From the NCBI GenBank assembly GCA_963971305.1, contig OZ020308.1, positions 31,339,275-31,403,274 of the forward strand: 64,000 nt of DNA, written 5' to 3'. Positions 23,930 to 34,869 of the stretch are shown here, one piece after another. The DNA comes from Arcuatula senhousia. Lineage: Eukaryota; Mollusca; Bivalvia; Mytilida; Mytilidae. How positions within the stretch are numbered: the stretch's first letter is position 1; each line of letters begins with the position of its first letter. The position numbers and the translations under genes are program-made. The notes beneath the pieces are model-generated. The model saw nothing but the letters and a program-made list of their open reading frames with translations, had not been told where the DNA came from and searched no databases.

Positions 23930-24971
23930 AAAGGGGTAAATGGCAGTTTTTTGCAAATAACTCTAAAACGGGGACAGATTTTAAAATTTTGATTGGAACA
24001 AAAGTGATTAGCACCACAAGATCTACCAGCTCTGAAATTTTGAAGAAAATCCAACAACCCATGTAGGAGTTATTGTCGTTTTTGTGGATTTTTTACAAAT
24101 TTTGCACCTGTTTAGCTCAATATCTTGAAAACTATACAAGATATTTGAGAAATGTAAATTGCATATTGTTAAGCACATCATGATCTACAAAATATGAAAT
24201 AGATCAAGATTGTAATACTGTTCATTTTAGAGGTTATTCCTCTTAGAATGTTGAAGAAAAGGAAATTATTAAAACAATCATTACTACATTTTGTTAAACC
24301 ATATTGTCAGATGACCCCCTTATTAAACTTTTCAATGTCAAAGAAATTTTGCCTAATAACCTTTACTTCAGTCACCAGGCGAGCGATTCAGGCTCCTTGG
24401 AGCCTCTTGTTTCAGGCAGAAAACTTTTTGTAATGCTTGTGTGGACAATGAATTGCTTGAAAAGTATAAATATTGGGTATTCAGACACTTTTTGTGTTTA
24501 TATCAAGAAAGGGAAAGCTTAGGTAGTTGATCAAGATCTACAAAATATGTAATAGGGTACACGTTGTAGGACCTTTCCTTTGAGGAGTTATTGCCCTTAG
24601 AACGTCAAAATTGAGCATTTTAACAGCATTTCCTCATTACATTGAAAACGTTAACTCCTCTGACACTTTAAGTCCAATTGGAACCAAACTTGGTATTGTT
24701 GTTTATTAGCATTAGGTGTACAGAACTGATGTGGGAATTTTTGATTGGTTGTAAAACATGGCCGCTGTGGCTAAAAATAGAACAATAGGTTAAACTGCAT
24801 TTTTTTGCTAATAACTCAAAAAGGGTGACAGATTTTCAGATTTTGATTAAGAACAAAAGTGATCAGCACCTTAAGATTAAGATCCACCATATTGTCAGAT
24901 GACCCCCTTATTAATCGTATGACCCTTTCAACGTCAAATAGATTTTGCCTAATAACCTTTACTTCAGGCAC
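23930..24971 (+). repeat. Two partial copies of the intronic repeat family
   Basis: Contains GGGGTAAATGGCAGTTTTTT, ACCCATGTAGGAGTTATTGT, ATCTTGAAAACTATACAAGA and an end palindrome at 24386-24402 (AGGCTCCTTGGAGCCT then CTTGTT). A second body runs 24600-24970 and is cut by a LINE fragment. Small open frames at 24248-24522 are not genes. Confidence 0.75.
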
Positions 24972-25561
24972 ATATGAGTAAGTATAAGTATAATTTATTA
25001 CACGAAATCATGGGCCCTCGAAAGAGCATATATAAATACATAATTCGTACATGAAAAATAATAATCTGACAATAATAATGGAAATAAAATAAACAAATTA
25101 GAAAACAAACAATAATAACACATGCAGCATGACTCGTGACGATTCATAATCTACTAACAGTCTCTCGTATTTGAAAACATTTTTGGATATAAGATGCTAA
25201 CATATTGTATATATTCTCGTTTTCACAAGATAACAAACAGATAAATTTGTTAGTCACGTCTAAGTGTTGAAAGTTTGAGAAAAGTTTTTCTACTTCACTG
25301 AACAGATTTGCCCGCTCTACAGTGTACGAGGGACAGTGCATAAGAAAATGTATCTCGTTTTCGATTTCCTATGTATTACAAAGTTTGCAAAATCGATTAT
25401 TTTTGTTTATATTTAAATACCTGTCTTTCTCTATCGCTAATTTATGAGCACTTATTCTAAACTGTGTCAGACACTTCCTTGTAGAGAAAGATTTTTATAC
25501 AGTGCAAATAAGGTTCTCGTTTGAAAGATTCTTTGAATCGACAATACGTTCTTAATTTTCC

Positions 25562-25857
25562 GGCACCAACACTTTTGAGTTGGAGAAAACATCAAAGCTT
25601 TAAATTATCTGTCTGAATTTCAAAATTGTCTAAACCCTAAGGTTCTTCCTACCCCAGACATAGGTTGATTATCTTAGTAATAACTTTGTTCCCCAGTTCG
25701 GTATTTTTGGTTTTACTGTTTTATGCCCTTCATATTCATTAGTGTTTGGCATTTTCAATATTTTTGGTAGAGCGCCTCTGATAAGTCTTGAATAGACGAA
25801 ACGCGCGTCGGGCGTGGCAAAATTTACTGTCTGGAACTTTGTTGTAATTTGTTTTCC
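25562..25857 (+). mobile_element. Retrozyme fragment inserted in the LINE fragment
   Basis: Near-identical to the repeat split around 36086-36139 and 41390-41640: GGCACCAACACTTTTGAGTT, CTAAACCCTAAGGTTCTTCC, GTAGAGCGCCTCTGAT, then CTGTCTGGAACTTTGTTGT. TTTTCC occurs at both edges (25556-25561 and 25852-25857), a possible 6-bp target duplication, and LINE-coding sequence resumes on either side. The 5' part of the monomer is missing. Confidence 0.8.
25772..25815 (+). ncRNA. Hammerhead ribozyme copy with a core change
   Basis: Stem I GCGCCT / GGGCGT, core CTGATAA in place of CTGATGA, stem II GTC/GAC with loop TTGAATA, GAAA, two-base-pair stem III with GCGC loop, cleavage triplet GTC (C at 25809). 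The G8-to-A change hits an invariant catalytic base, so this copy should not cleave. Confidence 0.8.
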
Positions 25858-26035
25858 TTGTTTTTAATACCATTTTCAACTAATTGATCTTTCCAACGAC
25901 TTTTGAATCTGTTAATTAACAACAGACGTACTTTATCCACATTGCAATTATCTATATGTCAGGTGAGCGATTCAGGCTCCTGGGAGCCTCTTGTTCCGGT
26001 ATAAAACAGTTTTTATTATTTAAATCAGAAACATG

Positions 26036-26420
26036 TACCACTGCAGATCCGAGCATATCTCACTAACTGTGAAATGTAAACCCCTTATGACGGCGTTTGT
26101 GGAACATCTCCTTCAAGAAAAGGGAAATTTATAGTAGGGAAGGTAAAGTCTTCACTTTTATCTGTAATTTTTGGTCAATAATGCTTAAATCTAAATCCAA
26201 AAAAGGACATCTATCACCGATGACGTTAGATTTGTTCTAAGTTAATCTGGAAGGTTAGATTTCTGTAATAAAATTAGAAAAAATTGAGGATTGTTGAGTG
26301 CAAGAATGTTGTCTAAAGTATAATTAATAAAAGTTTCGATCAGGTTCTGTTTATTATTTAGCCATGAATTGTGATTCATAACAGTATAGGAAAAAGTCAG
26401 CTATAAAAAAACATTTCTTT
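26036..26420 (-). pseudogene. Penelope-like reverse transcriptase fragment (central to C-terminal)
   Basis: The minus strand reads IADFFLYCYESQFMAK, LDNILALNNPQFF (corresponding to the YIDD-V-LNNP region with the aspartates changed), FLDLDLSIIDQKLQIKV, DFTFPTINFPFLEGDVPQ and GVYISQLVRYARICSG. Motif order matches the GIPMGTNCAPL-type Penelope-like RTs of molluscs. Frameshifts and stops break it. It lies in sacsin-like intron 1, just after the retrozyme-bearing LINE fragment. Confidence 0.75.
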
Positions 26421-27440
26421 AAGCTCTCATCTGATCCAGATCCATGGTTGGTTCTTTATCTTCATCTTGAAAATTTGAAGAACTTTTTTAGAACTTATAA
26501 CTCAGTGTTAGAAGTGTATCTAAGGACAAACTTCAATGGAGGGAGTTAAACCTTTGTTTTAGAATTTTCATAAATTCAGATAATAGAAATAAACAAAGTG
26601 CACACATGTCAGAGATATACTCTCATGTACAAGTACACCATATAGATCTAAAAAAAAATACAGAGCATACATCTAAAACACGGGGAATTGTTCTACTTAC
26701 TCAACATGTCATTAAAGACAAACCCCCGTAATGAATTATTAATAAAAGGATATGGAGTAAATGAACTTGGGACCATAACATATAATTGTAACTCCAACTG
26801 CAATCAATTTTTATGAGCTTTATGGCCATTTCGTAAAGTCTCCATAGGTTGAAGTTGTCAGAAAACCCCTTATGCAAGGACCAGGCCAGTGCTTGTTTCC
26901 CTATAGAATGAAAACTTTTGCAGATGGAGAAAAGCTGTTGCTTGCTTAAACCTTCAGCTCATTGAGCTTTACAAAAGTCCCCAATTGGTCGAAGATGTCA
27001 AATGACCTGTTATAAGGGTTATGGCCCTTTGAAGGTTTAAAATAGATAGCCTTTTTGTCCTGTAGAATGAAAACTATTGCAGATATAGAAAAGTTGTTAC
27101 TTGCTGAAAATAAAACTTCAGCTCTACACAAGTTGCCATTAGGACAACAATTTCAGATGACCCTTCCCAGAAGAGCCCTAACAGATTAAGGGCCAGGTGA
27201 TTCAGTTTCCTGCAGGGAGCTTAATTCTCGTTTCATGTGTTTGCCCTATAATCTATTGCAGGTAAAGAAAAGTTTATGCTTGCTTAAACCTTCAGTTTAG
27301 TTAGCTCTACAAAAGTTATTATAGGATTGAAGCTGTCAGATGACCCCTTTTAGAAGTTATGGCCCATTAAGATAAAAAATAGTGTTTTTTGCTCAATGAT
27401 TTGCCATAGAAATGAAAACTATTGCAGAAAGAGAAAAGCT
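26421..27440. other. Intron sequence of mixed repeat scraps
   Basis: Several partial units with CCTTCAGCTCATTGAGCTTTACAAAAGTC, split here as CCTTCAGCTCATTGAGC and TACAAAAGTC, and CAGATGACCCC. They resemble other intron 1 segments near 17200, 20490 and 29220. A minus frame at 26946-27131 is a shadow of these. Confidence 0.55.
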
Positions 27441-29165
27441 GATTCAACAAAAAAACATGGTAACCATGGCTAAAAATAGAACATAGAGGTTATTTGCAGG
27501 TTTTTGCAAATTCCTCAAAAAAGGGAATAGATATAAAATTCTGGCATGGGTTAAAGTGATCAGCATATCAACAGTCAGGGGACCAACTTGTACAAGTCAG
27601 AATAGATCTTACTTGTACCAGTAAGATTCTATTTATGGTTTCTTACTCTGTAGAGTCAGATCCAATTCTGACTTCTATGGGTCAGAATGAATCTGACTTG
27701 TTAGAGTAAGAATTGTTTCTATTAAATTTGCTCCAATATTCAATGTTTTTGAAATAACATTTCTCAAAACCAATAAATCTTATTCAAATTGTTTCACAAG
27801 GTCAACAATGACATCCTGCATTTAGGATGAAAGAATCATTAGCAAATAGGAAACAGATTGACTGTAAAGTTTCAATTATCATCAAAGAATTTCATAGCTA
27901 ATTATCTAAGACTGTCATTTATATCCACGGTTTTGAACACCAATGTGGTTTATACTAGATTAATAATTGTTATTTAATGATTTAAGCATAATTAAAGAGC
28001 ATGGTGTTCACGACCGCCAAAGTAGAGAAATTTACTGCCAAAGGAGGGCAGTAAAATATTGATTCTGACTTGTACAAGTAAGAATGATATAAAAACAAAA
28101 AATCTAAATTACAAACCCATCACTATTTTGTAAGATTTATAAATAGATCTCAGTATATAGAAAAGGAATTTAAACATAGAGAATATCTCTGGATAAGAGA
28201 CTTTGATAAAAAGACATTCTAGTATATTCTACTCGTAGAAGTCAGATTGAAATTTCTAAAAATAAGGAGAAGATAACTCTAGTTTGTTTAATCTGACTTG
28301 TACAAGTAAGATTGAATCTGATCATTCTGACTTGTACAAGTTGGTCCCCTGACTGATCAAGATCTACCTTTCTTTGAGTTTTGAAGAAAATCCAACAATC
28401 TTTGTAGGGGTAATTGCCCATTTTTCTTGATTTTTTGTTCAAATTTTGATCTTTTTATAAACCAATATCTTGAAAACTATACAAGATGTTTGAAAAATAA
28501 AATTGCATATGGTTAAGCACATCAAAATCTACAAACTGTGTTACAGAGTCATAATTGGTAGACCATTCCTTCAGCAGTTATATCCCTCAGACCGTAAAAA
28601 TTGACCCTTTTCACAGCTTTTTGTTCAATTTTTCAAAAAATTTTCTACTCCAAAATCTCTTGACCAAATGTAGTCAAGTATGTTAGGATTGTTATATAGT
28701 ATGTTTTTATCAAAAAAAGCTGCCTTGGCTAATAGAAGAACATAGGGGTAAATAGCAGGGGTATAATTTGCAAACCACTCCAAAATTGTTACTGAAAATA
28801 ATATTCAGGTAAAAGCAAAAATGATCAACTACCAGATATGAAATTTTAAAGAAAATCCAACAACCCATGTAAGAGTTATTGCCCCTGATTTTAAAAATAG
28901 AATTTGCACTTATGTAGCAATGTGTAGCATCACAGGTACAAGATATTTGAAAATTTCAAATCACATGATGGTTAAGCACATAAAGGTCTACACATTTTGT
29001 AATGGGGTCAAAGTTGTAAGACTCTTATTGATAGGAGTTGTTCACCTTAAGACGTAAAATGATCTTAAGTTGAGCATTTCACAGACTAGCAGTCCTTTGT
29101 AAAAATATCCTGCTTATAACTATAATTGAATACAATGTGAGCGATTCAGGCTCCTGGGAGCTTCT
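27441..29165 (+). repeat. Intronic repeat family, two to three tandem bodies split by a TIR element
   Basis: Shares ACATGG...GGCTAAAAATAGAACATA, AATCCAACAA and ATATCTTGAAAACTATACAA with 17934-18900. It ends at 29143-29165 with the AGGCTCCTGGGAGCTTCTAG end palindrome. The TIR element at 27572-28355 sits inside the first body. Confidence 0.75.
27572..28355. mobile_element. Non-autonomous TIR element, ATCAA target duplication
   Basis: 784 bp with 32-bp perfect inverted ends (27572-27603 and 28324-28355), starting CAGTCAGGGGACCAACTTGT and containing the palindrome CTTGTACAAG. ATCAA flanks it at 27567-27571 and 28356-28360. Uninterrupted paralogues (for example near 24010, CACAAGATCTACC) show the pre-insertion context. 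Subterminal CTGACTTGTACAAGTAAGA motifs recur several times. No coding capacity. The 5-bp duplication and CAG-start ends are not enough to name a superfamily. Confidence 0.85.
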
Positions 29166-29621
29166 AGTTTCATTTTTTTGCCCTATAGAATGACAACTAT
29201 TGCAGATTGCTTGCTTAAACCCTAAGCTCATCAAATTCTACAAAAGTTTACTTTTGGTCGAAGCCGTCAGATGACCCTTTATAGGCTAGGGGTTATGATC
29301 CTTTAAAGCCAGGTCAAAAATAGTGAGTTTTTTTTCATGTTGTTGTCCCATAGAATGATAATTATTGCAGCCAGACAAAAGCTGTTGCTTGCTTAAACCT
29401 TCAGCTCATTAAGCTCTACAAAAGTCTCCAATGGGTTGAGGTTTTCTTTTGATTCCTTATAGAAGACCCTTATGGCTTAAGGACCGGGTGAGGGATTCAG
29501 GGAGCCTCTTGTACTGAATTTCAATAACAGTCGACGCCAAGTTTGCACTTTTTTTAGCATTTTAAATAAATGCAATAATAGTTTTCATGCATCAGTTATA
29601 TGAACAAAATTTTATTTGTAG
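29166..29621. other. Intron 1 end
   Basis: More CAGCTCATTAAGCTCTACAA-type repeat scraps up to 29520, then about 100 bp of unique AT-rich sequence and the acceptor TTTATTTGTAG. Confidence 0.55.
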
Positions 29622-29769
29622 CCTCCAGGAATATGTGTTTACAATGATGCTTTGTTCACAGAAGAAGACTGGGAAGGGATAGGAAAGATTTACAAGAGTA
29701 ATAAGAGAGACAAACCTCTACAAGTTGGCCGGTTTGGACTAGGATTTAAATCTGTTTTTCATATGACAG
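29622..29769 (+). CDS. Sacsin-like gene, exon with ATP-lid of first module
   Basis: 148 bp, entering at phase 0 and leaving one base into a codon (CAG/GTAAGA donor). Reads [20 protein letters not shown], then [23 protein letters not shown] supplies the N-box-side Asp region and GRFGLGF the glycine-rich lid motif of the Hsp90-type ATPase fold. Joining to the 16758 exon gives YFQ-PPG, and to 30792 gives HMT-D-NPVIISG; both are continuous with the sacsin repeat pattern. An open frame starting at 29652 and running past the donor is not the gene model. Confidence 0.9.
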
Positions 29770-30006
29770 GTAAGACAGAATTTGTGAATACTGAAATTTT
29801 TTTAGGATTTGCTTCTACCAATGCTATTTTGAAGAAGATCCAATAACCAATGAGGGTTTTATTGTCCCTTTTTCTGATATTTTTATGAATTTTGTACTTA
29901 ATTAGGTCGAAAACTATACAAGAAATTGGAGAAATTTAGATTGCATATTGTTTAAAGGATACATGTGCAAAATATTGTACATGGTCAAAGTTGTATGAGC
30001 ATCATT

Positions 30007-30745
30007 TTACGAGTTTTAAATCTCCTTAGAACTTGATCATCTTAATTAATGACTCTCCTCATTACAATGAATCTCCTTAGAACTTGACCATCTTAATCAA
30101 TGCCCTTTCCTCATTACAATGATTCTCTTGAGAACTTGACCATCTTAATCAATGCCTCTCCTCATTACAATGATTCTCCTGAGAACTTGACCATCTTAAT
30201 CAATGCCTCTCCTCATTACAATGATTCTCCTGAGAACTTGACCATCTTAATCAATGCCTCTCCTCATTACAATGATTCTCCTTAGAACTTGACCATCTTA
30301 ATCGATGCCTCTCCTCATTACAATGATTCTCCTTAGAACTTGATCATCTTAATTAATGACTCTCCTCATTACAATGAATCTCATTAGAACTTGACCATCT
30401 TAATCAATGCCCTTTCCTCATTACAATGATTCTCTTGAGAACTTGACCATCTTAATCAATGCCTCTCCTCATTACAATGATTCTCCTGAGAACTTGACCA
30501 TCTTAATCAATGCCTCTCCTCATTACAATGATTCTCCTGAGAACTTGACCATCTTAATCAATGCCTCTCCTCATTACAATGATTCTCCTTAGAACTTGAC
30601 CATCTTAATCGATGCCTCTCCTCATTACAATGATTCTCCTTAGAACTTGACCATCTTAATCAATGCCTCTCCTCATTACAATGATTCTCCTGAGAACTTG
30701 ACCATCTTAATCAATGCCTCTCCTCATTACAATGGAAACTTTTAA
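30007..30745 (+). repeat. 51-bp minisatellite in intron 2
   Basis: About 14 copies of a 51-bp unit with ACTTGACCATCTTAATCAAT and CTCCTCATTACAATGATTCT. The block 30061-30360 recurs 307 bp later, so a higher-order duplication is present. Because 51 is a multiple of three, the array is open in frame (ASPHYNDSPENLTILIN repeated), but the flanking exons join perfectly without it. It ends about 45 bp before the acceptor at 30791. Confidence 0.9.
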
Positions 30746-30791
30746 GGCTATTGGCTCACATTTATATTAATCTTTCATATTATATTTTCAG

Positions 30792-32360
30792 ACAATCCAG
30801 TGATTATAAGTGGAGAGAAATTTATGGTGATAGATCCTTTTCATACAGTTAAAACTAAGAACCTGGTTGTTCTAAAAGAACTTAGATCTTTCAAATTAAA
30901 GAAAATACAGACAGAGGGAACTCGAGAATCCCAGGTTATTTCTGCTGCTATTGATGCATTTGGATTCGACCACAAATCATTCAAAGGAGACAAAGAATAC
31001 AAAGGAACCTTGTTTTGGTTTTCCCTTAGACAGAGGGAAAGTGAATTATCAAAAACGATATATTCAGAAGAAAGAGTAGAGATGTTATTTAAATCTTTTG
31101 TAAGAGATGGGCCTTACAGTCTACTATTCCTTAAGTCCTTGGAAAAAATAGAGCTATATGATGGAACAAGACATGAGCACTACAGCAGTATAGAAATGAA
31201 AGGGACTGATGCCAAGTACTATGAAGAAAGGAAAAAGTTTAGCATGGAATTGAAAGAGTTGAAGAATGATTTGCCCAGGGACACAATTACATCAAGATAT
31301 GAAGCAGTTATCTCAGTAAATGGCACAAAAGAGACATTTTGGGTTGTAAATTCACTCTTTGGCAGGAATGCCCTTTCAGATGAGTTAGCTGCACTTATGA
31401 CGGGGACAGATGGCAAGACATCAAGAAGCCCATACACAGGAATGGCATATTGTTGTAACAGTGAAAGTGAACAGAAAAGACCTGGTCATGTGTTTGTTTT
31501 CCTGCCATTGCCAGTTACAGATCATAGTATGACTGGCCTCCCATTCCATGTCAATGGGTTTTTTGAACTGGAGCAGAATAGGAGACATTTAAAAGAAGCA
31601 GAATCAAGCAGTGAATCCAAAGATGAGGCCATATCATGGAATGAAGGAATGATTCAAGAACTGTTGTCTGAAACTTTTCGTCACTTAATGCACAATTTAA
31701 AGGAAGAATCTATTGAGGCTGATTACCCTACTCGAATGGTTCAAAATGTGTACGATGCTATTCCTGTCCCTGATCAAGTTTTGTCTTGCTGGAAACTGAT
31801 GCTGCAAAGAATCTACAAAATTTTCTTAGAAGGTGATTTTTTCTTTACAAATCAAGATGGAGGAAAATGGATAACTTTTGATCAATCATTGTTAGCTGTT
31901 TTTGATGATGAAGAAACTTCAAAAGATGTACAAACAACAGTTAAGGAATTTCTATTAGATGTTGGAACAAGCTTGGTGGAGGTACCTGAAAACATTTTGA
32001 AGATTTTAAAGTTTATGGAACATAAACCGGAAGCAATTTCTCCCAACAGGATCATAGAGAAATTAAAATGTTCCAACTGCTGGATAGATTACCCAATAGA
32101 TAAAAAGCTTCATTTGCTAGAATTCATTTAACATCATGACAACTTGGCAGAGTTGAAGAACATTAAACTGTTGCCTTTGAAAAATGGATTGTTTACATCA
32201 TTTAATGAGCACGAAAGTCACATTATGGATCAGGAAGACATGGTTTTCATTATAGAGGACAAACTATCTAATTTGTTACCAGGATTAGAATCCAAGTTCG
32301 TTTCCAAGCTGAAGTTGCCACAGATGGTGTATGACAGACTAGAGATGATGGCACATGAAG
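30792..32360 (+). CDS. Sacsin-like gene, exon 3 (rest of first module), in-frame TAA
   Basis: The acceptor TATTTTCAG at 30783-30791 completes a Gly-to-Asp joined codon. The reading NPVIISGEKFMVIDPFHTVK is followed by LFWFSLRQRESEL, HVFVFLPLPVTDHS and LPFHVNGFFELEQNRRHL. FLPLP and H-V-N-G-F-F are conserved in sacsin internal repeats. Near the end LLEFI is followed by TAA (32129-32131), then the same frame continues HHDNLAELKNIKLLPLKNGL to LEMMAHEG, ending at donor AAG/GTTAGT (phase 1). So one codon (probably Leu TTA) has become a stop without any shift. Either the allele is null or the base is wrong. Expected length without the stop is 523 codons. Confidence 0.88.
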
Positions 32361-32619
32361 GTTAGTACATAAAGGTTGAGGAAGCAAGTTTTGGCTGGAT
32401 TTTACAAGATGAAAATCTGGGTTTCAAATTTGAATATGTTGGACAGCCCTTGGACATGTTGGACAAACTTGTATTATGTTTTCTGCAAAAACTAATCATA
32501 GCCATTTATATTTGGTATGCAACATGGGGAATCATATCATGGTAGTTGATTTCAAGCCTGTCCTCTACTTTTTGTTTAAAGAAAACAAGCCACTTCTTTT
32601 TTGGCCCATTTTTAGCTTA

Positions 32620-32815
32620 AGGTCCATTTGAGCTATTGCCATTACTTGGCATCCATCTTCATCTTTATTATGTTAACAATTTTTGTTCAAAGATTTTCTT
32701 GTCTAAAACTACTGACCAGAATTTAATGAAACTTGATATGATTGATCCATAGGGTGTCATTATAGGTTATAGACCAGGTGAACAGTTCAGGTTACTGGGA
32801 GCCTCTTTTTGATTT
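32620..32815 (+). repeat. Short copy of the intronic repeat family
   Basis: Starts TTTTTAGCTTAAGGTCCATTTGAGCTATTGCC (given in pieces: TTTTTAGCTTAAGG and TTTGAGCTATTGCC) and ends GGTTACTGGGAGCCTCTTTTT. The middle is mostly deleted. Confidence 0.7.
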
Positions 32816-33099
32816 GCTTTAATTAGAATAATTTAGAAAATTCCTGTTTGTGTTTTTCATCCAAAATTACAATATCTCTTATCTTTTTGAGAAAATAGTG
32901 GTCAAAAGGTGCCAAAAACACCATTGATAAGATTATGCCTGGACAAATGATATGACATGTATGATCCAAGAACTCTAGTTGAAGTGGGCCAACCAATATT
33001 TATAAAGTTTTAATTTGATCTTACTTGTTACTAAAAAGCTCCCTTTTGTATAGGTCTGGTTTGTGGTCACTACTATTTTAGAAAAAAAATGGACAAAGA

Positions 33100-33441
33100 G
33101 CCGGTGGTGTAGTGGTTAACGCGTCGGACTGCTAACATCGAGGTTCGTGGTTCGATCCTCGTTAGGGGTGAAAATTTTCATGAACCGATTTTCCGACTCT
33201 CTCTTGACACCATTTGCGAGGATGGTCTCAAGAAACGATGCTAGTCCTTCGGAAGGGACGATAAAAGGTTGTCCCGTGTATGGGGAGAGCAATACCCTGT
33301 GCACGTTAAAGACCCCTTTGTAGAGTTCGATAAGAGTAGGCTCAATGGGGGGCGTCTACAAAGGTCACACTCGCAAACTGCTAGCTGGAGAGGGATTTAT
33401 AGAAGCATTAAGCTTGTTTCCCAATCCAGGATAAATAAATA
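33100..33441 (+). mobile_element. tRNA-derived SINE (Meta-SINE-like)
   Basis: The tRNA-like head GCCGGTGGTGTAGTGGTTAA holds an A box, and GGTTCGATCC at 33149-33158 is a good B box for RNA polymerase III. The would-be anticodon loop reads ACTGCTAAC, but the acceptor ends do not pair, so it is not a tRNA gene. The body contains GGGACGATAAAAGG, GTGCACGTTAAAGACCCC and TAGGCTCAATGGGG, as in the widespread animal Meta-SINE-type elements (from memory). The tail is ATAAATAAAT. The minus open frame at 33116-33304 is spurious. Confidence 0.85.
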
Positions 33442-33469
33442 TGTTTAAACTAGAGATGGTGTGTCAAAA

Positions 33470-34000
33470 GTGGTATATAATGTTTATTTTTCTTCCTCTT
33501 ACACCATAAGTTCTATTGCAACAACATTTGGTCTGAGTGTTTCTGATGTTAAAGATTTTGATTTGGTAGGAAAACATGGTCACCATGACTTAACATTGAT
33601 CGTAGAATAAATTGCAGTTTTTTGCTAATAACTTTTAAAAAAGTCACATATATTAACATTCTGATGGCATACAAAAGTGATTAATATACTTAGAATACTC
33701 TGAAATTTTGAAGACAATCAAACAACATATTTGAGAGTTTGCCTTTTTTCTTGATTTTTCCAAAATTTGATCTTATCTCAGTTTCTTGAAATAAGATAAT
33801 TGAAAATTTAAATTGCACATTGTACAAAATGTTGTAAAGCGTATCATAATCAAGCGATACAGACTATGTAACAGTTTAAAAGTTGTAGGACAATTCACTC
33901 TACCAGTTATTCCGCTCTTAGAACCTAAAATTGACCATTTTCATGGCCTTTTCTCATTGCATTAAATCTTACTAAGATACTTCCAATGCATGTGCATTTC
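33470..34000 (+). repeat. Intronic repeat family, one body copy
   Basis: Diverged copy with CTTCCTCTTACACCATAAGT, GGAAAACATGGTCACC and AATTGCAGTTTTTTGCTAAT. No start hairpin or end palindrome. Confidence 0.65.
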
Positions 34001-34129
34001 AGAACAAGACAGAAAATAAATGAGATGCATTTTTTTCTGGCATATAGATATAGCAATGTTTCCTATAACATGATCATGATGATATAGTACTGTGCCACAA
34101 ATACACTAGCACTATAGGTGCACCAAAGG

Positions 34130-34850
34130 GGTAATCAGTATCATAAAACCGTCAGGACAAAGACAAAACCGGCAGACAAAAAATCATCACAACAAAACAA
34201 ACCACATAGCAACATAAAACACACACACATAACAACAAAACCGCATTCAGCAACGTGAACTCAAGATGAAACGAGAGTGAACTCAGGTGCTCCGGAAGTG
34301 TAAGCAGTTCCTGCTTGCTATAGCACACCCGTCACGTTGCCAAACATCGATTTAGTGTTGGTCAAATCCGGAAAGGATGCCAATACAAAACTCTATGTCA
34401 AACCAACATCCCTGCTCATCTGAGAGATAGAAATCCCGTATTTGTATACGAGCACATGATCATTTCCGTAAAGTTTCTTGAGTGATGACAACATTTTGGG
34501 AGCAACGTACCCCTGTGTTAACAATTTGCTTGTTAGCCGTGTAGCTCTATCAAGGAAGTCGTTCTCTGGAATAACGAATCAATTGATACGTAAACTCCAT
34601 ATGCTGGAGCGGACGGAATGTTGCTACACAGAAAGGGAAAGCTAACTATTGGAAAGTTGAAGTCATCACGTTTGTGATAGAGCTTTGTACAAAGCCTTCC
34701 TTGTGTGTCAATTTCGAGAAATGGATCCAAATATGAAGCGGACCTCCTAGTTATACTGGTGATGTTGATGAATAAAGTTAAATATGAATGAATGTTGATG
34801 AATAAACTTAAATATCTATGCAATTTTTGGATCAAACGTTTCAAGAAATG
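34130..34850 (-). pseudogene. Penelope-like element: RT C-terminus plus 3' region
   Basis: The minus strand reads SASYLDPFLEIDTQGRLCTK, LYHKRDDFNFPIVSFPFLCS, NIPSAPAYGVYVS, then in another frame NDFLDRATRLTSKLLTQGYV, KMLSSLKKLYGNDHVLVYKY and GISISQMSRDVGLT-stop. This is a close match to the C-terminal region of molluscan GIPMGTNCAPL-type RTs, with one frameshift after YGVYVS. The 3' region that follows (34130-34400, GGTGCTCCGGAAGTGTAAGC) is shared with 13985-14065 and 62339-62515, tying those remnants to this element. Confidence 0.85.
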
Positions 34851-34869
34851 AAAATAATACGAATTTTGA

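Larger units (their letters stand above)
24972..25958 (-). pseudogene. LINE 3' fragment (RT C-terminus and zinc-binding domain)
   Basis: On the minus strand the reading, across frameshifts, is VRLLLINRFKSRWKDQLVEN (25945-25870), then a 296-bp insertion, then GKLRTYCRFKESFKRE, CLTQFRISAHKLAIEKDRYL, NRFCKLCNT-stop-EIENEIHFLMHCPSY and VERANLFSEVEKLFSNF. The C-x2-C...H-x4-C zinc-binding pattern is clear. It interrupts a repeat-family unit: ATATG flanks both sides (24972-24976 and 25954-25958), and the host end sequence resumes at CAGGTGAGCGATTCAGG. Inactive through several shifts and a stop. Confidence 0.8.
16872..29621 (+). other. Sacsin-like intron 1 (12.75 kb)
   Basis: Bounded by a GT donor at 16872 and an AG acceptor at 29620-29621. 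It is composed of dispersed and tandem repeats, three or more transposon insertions and fragments of two retroelement types, listed separately. No exon-like sequence with sacsin similarity was found inside. Confidence 0.8.

Noticed and set aside
30100..30592. Two identical 61-codon plus frames
   Set aside because: 51-bp minisatellite in intron 2; flanking exons splice without it.
33100..33172. tRNA gene with GCT anticodon
   Set aside because: A and B boxes are present but acceptor-stem ends do not pair and a SINE body follows.
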